A DNA stretch of 64,000 bases, taken from the NCBI RefSeq assembly GCF_946222835.1, contig NZ_CAMIHD010000009.1:1-64000 (forward strand). The letters run 5' to 3'. Below the pieces are notes generated by a model. That model was given only the letters and a program-made list of their open reading frames with translations. It made no database searches and had not been told where the DNA came from. This DNA is from an uncultured Corynebacterium sp. (GTDB lineage Bacteria; Actinomycetota; Actinomycetes; Mycobacteriales; Mycobacteriaceae). Below, piece after piece: positions 1-6,768 of the stretch. Within the stretch, counting starts at the first letter, position 1. Each line of letters begins with the position of its first letter. Made by a program: the position numbers and the translations under genes.

Positions 1-1175
1 ATGAACTGGTTCGGGTCCATGCCGTAGGACTGAGCGGTGAACAGGATGTGGTCGGTCAGCTCCTGCTGGGAAACTTCCGGCTCTTCCTTCTCTGCTACAG
101 CGTCAAGGAACAGCTGGGTGCGCACGGACTCTTCTGCCTGCTCGCGAGTCTGCTTATCAAACTCCTCGCGGGAGGTGCCCTGTGCCTCAAGCAGCTGAGC
201 CAGTGCCTTCTCATCGTGAGCCAGCTGGCCCAGGATCTGGTGCAGCTGGGAGTGAGCCTGCTCGTCCACTACGGACTGCGGCAGTTCGAATTCAACCTCG
301 GACAGTGCGGACTTCAGAACCTCATCGCGGATCTGTGCAGCCTGCTCAGCCTTCTTGGTCTCCTCCACCTGGGTCTTGGTGGATTCACGCAGCTCGTCCA
401 TGGTGTCGAACTCAGAAGCCATCTGAGCAAACTCATCGTCCATAGCCGGCAGCTTGCGCTCCTTGGACTGCTGGACATGGACCTTGATGGTGGCCTCTTC
501 GTCCTTGTGCTCACCGGACTGGATGGTGGAGGTGAACTCGTTATCCTCACCGGTCTTCATGCCGCGCAGGGCAGTATCCAGACCCTTGATGAGGTCATCA
601 TCGCCGATACGGTAAGACAGCCCCTCGGTGGAAGCGTCTTCGATCTTCTCGCCGTCAATTTCAGCGGTAATGTCGATGATGGCGTAGTCGCCGGTCTTCA
701 TCTTGCGCTTGGTGTCCTTGAGCTCACCAAAGCGCTCTGCCAGCTCCTCTAGAGCCTTGTCGACGTCATCCTCGTCAGCCTTCAGGGCTGGGACGGTAAC
801 GGAGATCTTGGAGAAGTCCGGAATCTCGAACTCAGGACGGATATCAACCTCTGCGGTGAACTCCACGAAGTCCTTGTCCTCGATCTTGGAAATGTCAACG
901 TCCGGCTGGCCGATCACCTTCAGATCGTTTTCCTTGACTGCCTGCTCGTAACGGGAAGGCAGCATGTCATTGACAACCTGCTCCAGGATGGGGCCGCGGC
1001 CGAAGCGAGCGTCAATAAGCTGGCGCGGTGCCTTGCCCTTACGGAAACCTGGAATAGAAACCTGCTGCGCGATTGCCGCGTAAGCTTGATCGATTTCCTG
1101 GTCCAGCTCCGCAAACGGAACGTTGACGGTGAGCTTAACGCGGGTATCGCTCAGCTTGTCTACGGTGGTCTTCAC
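1..1175 (-). CDS. tig: Trigger factor, C-terminus outside window
   Basis: Ribosome-associated chaperone and peptidyl-prolyl isomerase that binds nascent chains at the exit tunnel. About 391 codons are visible from a GTG start at 1175; the family is usually 430-460 residues, so the C-terminal end of the chaperone domain lies beyond base 1. The N-terminus reads VKTTVDKLSDTRVKLTV and contains the ribosome-binding signature GFRKGKAP near residues 43-50, followed by an FKBP-type middle domain and an acidic helical C-terminal part. The start is supported by a GGGAGA ribosome site just upstream. In actinobacteria tig usually precedes clpP genes, which would lie to the left of this window. Confidence 0.97.
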   Translation of the reverse strand, partial: MKTTVDKLSDTRVKLTVNVPFAELDQEIDQAYAAIAQQVSIPGFRKGKAPRQLIDARFGRGPILEQVVNDMLPSRYEQAVKENDLKVIGQPDVDISKIEDKDFVEFTAEVDIRPEFEIPDFSKISVTVPALKADEDDVDKALEELAERFGELKDTKRKMKTGDYAIIDITAEIDGEKIEDASTEGLSYRIGDDDLIKGLDTALRGMKTGEDNEFTSTIQSGEHKDEEATIKVHVQQSKERKLPAMDDEFAQMASEFDTMDELRESTKTQVEETKKAEQAAQIRDEVLKSALSEVEFELPQSVVDEQAHSQLHQILGQLAHDEKALAQLLEAQGTSREEFDKQTREQAEESVRTQLFLDAVAEKEEPEVSQQELTDHILFTAQSYGMDPNQF

Positions 1176-1220
1176 GAGTGAATCTCCCTGGCTTCATTGT
1201 TTTACGTACATAAACTTAAA

Positions 1221-1260
1221 GGGGGTCCGGAAATCCTTATTAGGGCATTTCCAGACCCCC
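1221..1260 (-). terminator. Hairpin terminator after tRNA-Pro
   Basis: A long inverted repeat (GGGGGTC-GGAAAT against ATTTCC-GACCCCC) lies directly downstream of tRNA-Pro on the minus strand and is followed by TTTAAGTTT. It also separates the tRNA from the tig start. Confidence 0.75.
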
Positions 1261-1265
1261 ATACG

Positions 1266-1339
1266 TCGGGGCGACAGGATTTGAACCTGCGACCCCCTGC
1301 TCCCAAAGCAGGTGCGCTACCAAACTGCGCCACGCCCCG
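1266..1339 (-). tRNA. tRNA-Pro (TGG anticodon)
   Basis: The cloverleaf is complete: acceptor arms CGGGGCG/CGCCCCG, discriminator A, anticodon loop TTTGGGA with TGG, and T-arm GGTTCAAATCC. CCA is not encoded. Confidence 0.95.
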
Positions 1340-1473
1340 TATGTAGGCCACCAAGTTACCTTGGCTGCGTTGCATACCTGAGACAGTGTACCGTGTCCGT
1401 TTTAAATCTCCTAAACGGACCCCCACTTAACGGAATCAACGCAGCACAGAGGCCGCTTTTGACAGCCTAGCGG

Positions 1474-2298
1474 CTAGAAATCGAAATCAAACATTCCGTC
1501 AAAGAATCCGCCGCCATCACCATCGCCAAGGCCATCAAACAGGCCGCCACCGTCATCGCCGCCACCCATGTCACCGGTGTCGCCAGCATCGCCAGCGTCA
1601 CCACCCATGTCGCCAGCATCGCCCATGCCATCACCGCCACCCCAGTCGCCGCTTTCAGCAGCGGCCGCGGAATAACCAATGCCAGACATACCGGAGAACA
1701 GGGCATTAAACATCATGGAGTAGCCAACCATCCACACGCCGGTCTGCAATGCATCAGCCCACCATGGACGGGAGTACCAGCCGGCCGGGACAGGACGACC
1801 TGCCACGGTTCCGCCTGGGTAATAGTTCGGGGTATCCGCGGAGGCATACGGCGAAGCAGTGATCTGCTGGCCATTCGCTTCCACGGTGCGCTTTTCTGTC
1901 ACCTTGCCGGCGGCGCGCTGCCCCTCGAGCGGTGGCAACTCTGGACCCGGGTTCATACCCATAATCTCGCGCGCGGCATTCACATAGTGCATGCCTTCCA
2001 AGGCGGACTCACGCGCGAGATTCGCCTGCTTTGCAGTAGTAGCGCGCGAAATCGCCGAGTTAGCTGCAGTAAAGCGCTCCGAGGCGTCGGCCATTGCCTG
2101 CTGGGAGGCAGAATCGGTGCCAGAAATCTGCATTACCTGCCCACCTAGGCGTTCAATCCACCGGCGAGCATCGGCTTGTGCGTCAGCCAATTGCTGCGCC
2201 TCTCGCTCCTCGCGGCGCTTTTGAGAGCTGCGGGAGGAAATAAACCAGGCGCTTCCACCAATTGCCAGCGCAACGAGCAAAATTCCCACTATGATCAT
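1474..2298 (-). CDS. Membrane-anchored protein with Gly/Asp-rich tail (DUF1542-like)
   Basis: 274 residues; function unknown. An N-terminal membrane helix (residues 2-20) is followed by a basic stretch (SQKRREEREAQQ), then a helical region of about 100 residues rich in Ala and Gln. A proline/glycine linker comes next, then a second hydrophobic patch near residues 185-215 (WMVGYSMMFNALFSG). The last 55 residues are almost entirely Gly, Asp and Met, with repeated GDAGD/GDMGG units, ending FDGMFDFDF. The layout resembles conserved corynebacterial proteins annotated as DUF1542; I recognise the type but not a role. The N-in or N-out orientation of the tail cannot be settled from sequence. It is monocistronic between tRNA-Pro and tRNA-Gly. 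Confidence 0.8.
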   Translation of the reverse strand: MIIVGILLVALAIGGSAWFISSRSSQKRREEREAQQLADAQADARRWIERLGGQVMQISGTDSASQQAMADASERFTAANSAISRATTAKQANLARESALEGMHYVNAAREIMGMNPGPELPPLEGQRAAGKVTEKRTVEANGQQITASPYASADTPNYYPGGTVAGRPVPAGWYSRPWWADALQTGVWMVGYSMMFNALFSGMSGIGYSAAAAESGDWGGGDGMGDAGDMGGDAGDAGDTGDMGGGDDGGGLFDGLGDGDGGGFFDGMFDFDF

Positions 2299-2420
2299 CG
2301 CTTTCTATAGATAGGTCCGTTCCTTTTATAACAACGGCGCAAACGCCACCCTAGTTCCCTATTTTCGTTTTTGCCCCCGTGTACGCTAAAGTATGGCGCA
2401 GCGTTTCAATAGCGCGCTGT

Positions 2421-2495
2421 GGGAATGTCGTATAGTGGCTAATACCTCAGCCTTCCAAGCTGAAGACGCGGGTTCGATTCCCGTCATTCCCTCCA
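2421..2495 (+). tRNA. tRNA-Gly (TCC anticodon)
   Basis: Acceptor arms GGGAATG/CATTCCC, anticodon stem TCAGC/GCTGA with loop CTTCCAA (TCC), T-arm GGTTCGATTCC and an encoded CCA at 2493-2495. Confidence 0.95.
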
Positions 2496-2499
2496 CGTC

Positions 2500-2534
2500 T
2501 CGCCCATCTTCCAGGTGGGCGATTTTTCGTTTTA
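2500..2534 (+). terminator. Rho-independent terminator after tRNA-Gly
   Basis: Stem TCGCCCA/TGGGCGA followed immediately by TTTTTCGTTTT. Confidence 0.85.
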
Positions 2535-2612
2535 CTTCCCCGGCCCTGCTCATCTGCGCTAGCCACACTTGGTTTAAGGCGGACGCATGCGGCGATGTGT
2601 AAGGTAGCGCGC

Positions 2613-3305
2613 ATGACTTCAACCAATAAGTATTCAGAGTTTATCCGCAACCGCCATTCGCCTCGCGCGTTTCTGCCGGAGCCCATACCAGTAGAAGACA
2701 TCAAGCAGGTCTTGGAGGACGCTCAATCCGCACCTTCCAACTCCAATACCCAACCGTGGGACGTGCACTTGGTAGGCGGAGAAAAGCTCAAGGAGCTCAG
2801 CGCTGCGCTGATTAAGGAATTCGATACCAACGGCCTTAGCCCGGACTTCACCACCGATTATGGTGAGGGCATCCATCCCCAGCGTTCCCAGGAGCTGGCG
2901 GCTAAGATGTACGGTCTGCTGGGCATTAAGCGCGAGGATAAAGAAGGCCGCGTGGAGTTCGTCCGAGAAAACCTGCGCTTCTTCGGCGCGCCGCATGCGG
3001 TACTTCTTTTTATCCCACCGATGGGCGACCGCATCCGTGCCGCCTTTGACCAAGGAACCTACACCGAAAACTTCCTGCTTTCTCTAGAAGCACACGGCTA
3101 TCATGGCATCCCGCAAGGCATGATTTCCTTGATTGCGCCAACCGCACGCGAATTCCTCGGCGTGGACGAGGACTACAAGCTGGTCACCGCCATCACCTTT
3201 GGTAGAGCTGATGAATCCAGCCCGGTCTTCAAGGCGAATCCGGGTCGCGCACCACTGTCAGAGACGGTGACCGTGCACGGCATCGAGGGACTAGAGCTCG
3301 CTTAG
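2613..3305 (+). CDS. Nitroreductase-family flavoprotein
   Basis: A 230-residue NAD(P)H:FMN oxidoreductase of the nitroreductase fold, expected to be a soluble homodimer that reduces nitroaromatics, quinones or flavin. The N-terminal FMN-binding signature (RHSPRAF, residues 14-20) and the APSNSNTQPW motif (about 41-50) are both present, and the C-terminal GIPQGMISL stretch matches the second flavin contact. I chose the ATG at 2613 rather than the in-frame ATG at 2595, because AAGG at 2601-2604 is well placed for it and the family starts close to this point. The natural substrate is not evident. The gene stands alone, followed by a long inverted repeat. Confidence 0.9.
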   Translation: MTSTNKYSEFIRNRHSPRAFLPEPIPVEDIKQVLEDAQSAPSNSNTQPWDVHLVGGEKLKELSAALIKEFDTNGLSPDFTTDYGEGIHPQRSQELAAKMYGLLGIKREDKEGRVEFVRENLRFFGAPHAVLLFIPPMGDRIRAAFDQGTYTENFLLSLEAHGYHGIPQGMISLIAPTAREFLGVDEDYKLVTAITFGRADESSPVFKANPGRAPLSETVTVHGIEGLELA

Positions 3306-3330
3306 CACCGACTCCCTTCAGACAGCTACT

Positions 3331-3404
3331 TTCAACGATTTCGTCCATCTAAACCACCGCGACCGTCGACGAAATAGGCGATTTATAGGGACGAAATCGT
3401 TGAA
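3331..3404. repeat. 16-bp perfect inverted repeat
   Basis: TTCAACGATTTCGTCC at 3331-3346 is repeated as its exact reverse complement at 3389-3404, with a 42-base interval that contains a further partial copy (GACGAAAT). There is no T-run, so it is not a simple terminator. It fills the gap between the nitroreductase and the sulfatase-like gene. Confidence 0.8.
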
Positions 3405-3485
3405 TCATCTCGGCGAGCGTCCGCTCACCAATATCACTAAGCGAAGTTGGCCGAAGGGGGCGTCGACAAGCCTAGAATTGAATCC

Positions 3486-4118
3486 ATGGATATCACTCTT
3501 GCGACCTTTGACCATGCGCCGGAGACCGCACTGCGCGGCGTTCGTTTTAAAAACACGTGGGTGCCTTCGGAAACCTATGCGGATTCCCGCCGCGGTACTC
3601 TGACCGGACAGTACCCACAGCGCCAAGCCACCACGCGCATCAGTGAGGTTTTTGCTGGGGTGGGCTATGAGGTGCGTGAAGACACGCACCCTGCCGGTGA
3701 CGATGTCTTCCGCTTACTTGAACAGCCCAGCCCGGAGGAACTCGACCGGGTTGAGGGCGTCATTGCGGTCTGCTCCCTGCTAGGTGGAAATGCCCCGATG
3801 TCGGTGCTGTGGCCGGGCGTGGCGGAAAGCGGGGAGAATAACGAGCTAGTCTCCCCTATTGATTTGGCTCCCACCCTCGCCGCCATTGCCGGGCTGGATG
3901 TGCGGCCCAATGCGCGCCTGTCTTTCGATGGGTTGAACTTGGTTCCGGTACTGCGCCATGGCGCCTCGGGGCACGCCGCGTTGTTCTTTGACAATGGCGT
4001 GCGCATGATTGATGCCGCGCTTATCGACGGCACCGCTACCCCACCCCATGAGCGTGCCCGCCTACAGGACGAGTGGGAGACGTGGAATAAATTCATCACG
4101 CTCGGCCCGCTGCAGTAG
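3486..4118 (+). CDS. Shortened sulfatase-like protein without catalytic Cys
   Basis: 211 residues from the ATG at 3486. Sulfatases are usually 450-600 residues with a CxPSR motif in which Cys becomes formylglycine. Here residues 18-42 (GVRF...LTGQYPQR) align with that region, but the motif reads YADSR at residues 31-35, so Cys is replaced by Tyr and Pro by Asp. The N-terminal metal-binding DD is reduced to a single D (ATFDH). The C-terminal part keeps the family signature SPIDLAPTLAAIAGL and a FDGLNLVPVLR stretch. The middle domain seems to be missing. A TTG further upstream at 3447 is possible but less likely. It is probably a pseudoenzyme or a decaying gene; sulfatase activity is not expected. 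Followed after 18 bases by the aldo/keto reductase. Confidence 0.65.
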   Translation: MDITLATFDHAPETALRGVRFKNTWVPSETYADSRRGTLTGQYPQRQATTRISEVFAGVGYEVREDTHPAGDDVFRLLEQPSPEELDRVEGVIAVCSLLGGNAPMSVLWPGVAESGENNELVSPIDLAPTLAAIAGLDVRPNARLSFDGLNLVPVLRHGASGHAALFFDNGVRMIDAALIDGTATPPHERARLQDEWETWNKFITLGPLQ

Positions 4119-4136
4119 ATAGGTAGTCTGGGGCGC

Positions 4137-4970
4137 ATGAGCGTACCTAACATCACCCTTAATGATGGCAATACCATCCCGCAGCTTGGCTTCGGCGTAT
4201 TCCAGATGGATCCGGATAAGACCGAAGAGCTGGTAGCAGAGGCCCTGCGGGTGGGCTATCGACATATCGATACCGCCGCTATCTACGGCAACGAGGAGGG
4301 CGTAGGCCGGGCAATTGCCAAGTCCGGGATCCCCCGCGAGGAACTTTTTGTTACCACCAAGCTGTGGAATGACCGCCAGACCGATGCCGCCGCAGCACTC
4401 GATGAGTCCTTAGACAAGCTCGGCCTAGAGTATGTGGATCTCTACCTCATCCACTGGCCTACCCCGGCGAAGGGAACCTACGTCGAGGCCTGGCAGCAGC
4501 TCATCGAGCTGCAGAAGCAGGGCAAGGCAAAGTCCATCGGCGTCTCCAACTTCGAGCTGGAGCACCTGGAGCAGCTGGAGCTCAAGACCGACGTCAAGCC
4601 GGCGGTCAATCAGGTTGAGCTCCACCCTTACCTGCAGCGCTGGCGCGAGCTAGACGCCTTCCGCGCCCACACCGTAGCAATTGAAGCATGGGGCCCGCTG
4701 GGGCAGGGAAAGAGCGATATCTTGGATGCCCCCGAGGTCACCGACGCCGCTGCAGCGCACGATGTCAGCCCGGCGCAGGTCGTTATCCGCTGGCACCTGC
4801 AGAATGGCGTCATCCTCTTCCCTAAGTCCGCCACGCCATCGCGGATCGCGGAGAATTTCGACGTCTTCAGCTTTGAGCTCACCGAGGACGAGATGGCTGC
4901 CATCACCGCCTTGGACGAAGGCGAAGAGGGGCGCGGCGGTCCGCACCCGAATGACATGAATGACGCTTAA
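4137..4970 (+). CDS. Aldo/keto reductase (2,5-diketo-D-gluconate reductase type)
   Basis: 277 residues, cytosolic NADPH-dependent carbonyl reductase with a TIM barrel. The catalytic tetrad is visible as D45, Y50, K75 and H106 in the contexts HIDTAAIYGNE, TTKLW and LIHWP. The second family signature (GKAKSIGVSNFE) and the C-terminal cofactor motif (PKSATPSRIAEN) are intact. It resembles DkgA/prostaglandin F synthase-type AKR5 members; physiological substrates are probably small aldehydes or ketones such as methylglyoxal. It starts 18 bases after the sulfatase-like gene and may be co-transcribed with it. It is convergent with rpiB. Confidence 0.93.
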   Translation: MSVPNITLNDGNTIPQLGFGVFQMDPDKTEELVAEALRVGYRHIDTAAIYGNEEGVGRAIAKSGIPREELFVTTKLWNDRQTDAAAALDESLDKLGLEYVDLYLIHWPTPAKGTYVEAWQQLIELQKQGKAKSIGVSNFELEHLEQLELKTDVKPAVNQVELHPYLQRWRELDAFRAHTVAIEAWGPLGQGKSDILDAPEVTDAAAAHDVSPAQVVIRWHLQNGVILFPKSATPSRIAENFDVFSFELTEDEMAAITALDEGEEGRGGPHPNDMNDA

Positions 4971-5007
4971 GCTTTAGCGCCTTGGCCGAGCCGGCCGGTG
5001 CGTACAC

Positions 5008-5041
5008 AAAAGCGCCGCGGAACCAGCTTTGGTCCGCGGCG
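5008..5041 (-). terminator. Terminator downstream of rpiB
   Basis: Stem CGCCGCGG/CCGCGGCG with a short loop. On the minus strand it is followed by CTTTTGTGT. It lies between the convergent stops of the aldo/keto reductase and rpiB. Confidence 0.75.
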
Positions 5042-5056
5042 TTGATTCTGCGTGGC

Positions 5057-5530
5057 TTAGGCCTCCGGCAGCTCCGGGGCGATGCCGGTGCGCTCGTATT
5101 CCGCCAAGATGTCAATGCGACGCTGGTGGCGCTCCGCGCGCGACCATTCTTGGCCCAGGAAGGCGTCGACGATTTCCAGTGCCTGCTCCTCGGTGTGCAT
5201 GCGGCCACCGATGCCGATGAGCTGGGCATTATTGTGCTCGCGGGCAAGGCGGGCGGTCTCTGCGGACCACGCCAGTGCGCAGCGGGCTCCCTTGACCTTA
5301 TTCGCGGCAATCTGCTCGCCGTTGCCGGAGCCGCCAAGCACGATACCCAGGGAACCTGGGTCATTGACGGTGCGTTGTGCCGCTTCGATACAAAAGGCCG
5401 GGTAATCATCCTCGGCGTCGTAGGTATGGGCGCCGCAGTCAATAACTTCATGGCCCTGCTTGGTGAGGTGTTCAGCGATCAGGTTCTTGGTTTCGAAACC
5501 TGCGTGGTCTGCTCCTAGATATACGCGCAT
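5057..5530 (-). CDS. rpiB: Ribose-5-phosphate isomerase B
   Basis: 157 residues; interconverts ribose-5-phosphate and ribulose-5-phosphate in the pentose phosphate pathway. The N-terminal GADHAGFETK motif and the GGSGNGEQIAANK loop are present. The position held by a catalytic Cys in Escherichia coli RpiB is not Cys here; E72 in GSGNGE fits the mycobacterial-type enzyme, which uses Glu. The C-terminal HQRRIDILAEYE stretch supplies phosphate-binding residues from the neighbouring subunit. Its position between tig and the DsbA-like gene matches Rv2465c. Confidence 0.97.
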   Translation of the reverse strand: MRVYLGADHAGFETKNLIAEHLTKQGHEVIDCGAHTYDAEDDYPAFCIEAAQRTVNDPGSLGIVLGGSGNGEQIAANKVKGARCALAWSAETARLAREHNNAQLIGIGGRMHTEEQALEIVDAFLGQEWSRAERHQRRIDILAEYERTGIAPELPEA

Positions 5531-5646
5531 GGCCCATATCCTACCGGCCCGGCGCGCCTTGAGGAGGCTTAGCTCCCACCCTGTTTCGCATTACATTTTC
5601 CTGATAAGCTCGCGGGCAACCACTATCACTATAAAGGAGGAAAGCC

Positions 5647-6051
5647 ATGCCTATCACCAAACCGGTCCTCGCGCTCTACGGCGGGACCCTTCTCGTCTAC
5701 CTCATCATGCTAGGCATTATGGTAGCTGGCAGCGGCGGCTTCCTCCTCCCGCTTATCGCCAGCATCCTCGCCACGTTGGCGCACGTGGGCTTGGGCATAT
5801 GGTGGATTGCGCAGAAGGTGCGCGGGAACCCGCGGGCGAATGGGGGTGCGATTGCAGCCGGCATTATCGCGCTTCTCGCCGGCGCCTCATGGGCTTCCTG
5901 GGTACTTGTTGCGTGGGAGGACTTTCGAGCCAACATGGAACTTCCCTCTATTAATATCGCAGGTCTTCCGGCATTCATCTTGACTCCGCTGACTATCGCG
6001 CTGTGTGTCGGCGCCGCAGTTGAGCTGCGCCGACGGGAAAAGAGCGCTTAG
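5647..6051 (+). CDS. Small four-helix membrane protein, unknown
   Basis: 134 residues with four hydrophobic segments at roughly 7-28, 30-54, 66-90 and 105-125, and a basic C-terminus (RRREKSA). A very strong ribosome site (AAAGGAGG at 5633-5640) precedes the ATG. I do not recognise the family; it could be a small actinobacterial integral membrane protein. Its stop overlaps by four bases the stop of the convergent DsbA-like gene. Confidence 0.8.
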   Translation: MPITKPVLALYGGTLLVYLIMLGIMVAGSGGFLLPLIASILATLAHVGLGIWWIAQKVRGNPRANGGAIAAGIIALLAGASWASWVLVAWEDFRANMELPSINIAGLPAFILTPLTIALCVGAAVELRRREKSA

Positions 6052-6671
6052 TTCTCCTCCACCTGTGGCATCTCGGTGCGGGAGCGCTTGAGTTCGAAGA
6101 AGTAGGGGTACTGGGCAAGGCGCAGGGAGGCGTCGAAAAGCTCGCCTGCTTCTTCCCCGGTAGGAATGCGGGTAATTACCGGGCCGAAGAAGGCGGTCTC
6201 GCCCAGCTTGATAACCGGGGTGCCGACCTCATCGCCCACGGAAGAAATGCCGTTGTGGTGGTACTCGCGCAGCTTTTCGTCGTAATCCTCGGTATTGGCC
6301 GCCTCGGCGAACTCGGCCGGCAGGTCCACCTCGGCCAAGGCCTGGGCAATGATGTCGTCATAGGCGCCAAAGCCGGTACGCATACCGTTGCCCTTGGCAT
6401 GGACGAGAGTACCCATTGCGGTGTAGAGCTCGTCGACCTTCTCAGGGCGCTCGGCCTTGACCTTGGCAAAGACGCGGGCTGGGCCCCAGTTAGCCTTCAT
6501 CATATCCATGTAGGTGGAGTCTAGATCGCGTCCGTCATTGAGCACGGACAGGGACATTGGCTCGAACTCCACCTCGATGTCGCGTACTTTTTCTACTTCC
6601 TTAATCCAGCGCGAGGTGGCCCAAGCGAAGGGGCAGGATACGTCGAACCAGAACTTTACTGCGTCAGCCAT
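6048..6671 (-). CDS. DsbA-fold mycothiol-dependent nitroreductase-like protein (Rv2466c family)
   Basis: 207 residues of thioredoxin fold with a helical insertion, matching Rv2466c over the full length (FWFDVSCPFAW, SRWIKEVEKVRDIEVEFEPMSL, GTPVIKLGETAFFGPV, FELKRSRTE). In mycobacteria this enzyme reduces nitro compounds with mycothiol and responds to oxidative stress. The active-site CPWC is CPFA here (residues 13-16): the resolving Cys is Ala, leaving a single thiol. The start at 6671 is set by AAAGGAG just upstream; an earlier ATG at 6704 has no ribosome site. It diverges from pepN, the same arrangement as Rv2466c/Rv2467. Confidence 0.88.
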   Translation of the reverse strand: MADAVKFWFDVSCPFAWATSRWIKEVEKVRDIEVEFEPMSLSVLNDGRDLDSTYMDMMKANWGPARVFAKVKAERPEKVDELYTAMGTLVHAKGNGMRTGFGAYDDIIAQALAEVDLPAEFAEAANTEDYDEKLREYHHNGISSVGDEVGTPVIKLGETAFFGPVITRIPTGEEAGELFDASLRLAQYPYFFELKRSRTEMPQVEEN

Positions 6672-6768
6672 GAATACTCCTTTGATTGAAAAAGTTTGCC
6701 CCACCAGCCTAGGTGCGCGACTACTGTGGATGCAGAACTATTTTCGGCTTAGAAGGAGAATATAGGCT

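Noticed and set aside
48..752. Leu-rich plus-strand frame that looks like a membrane protein
   Set aside because: It is the complement of the trigger factor gene; the Leu runs come from Glu/Gln/Lys codons on the other strand.
1395..1420. GTCCGTTT/AAACGGAC hairpin as terminator of the Gly/Asp-tail gene
   Set aside because: The stem is real but there is no T-run and it may be part of the tRNA-Pro promoter region; too weak to call.
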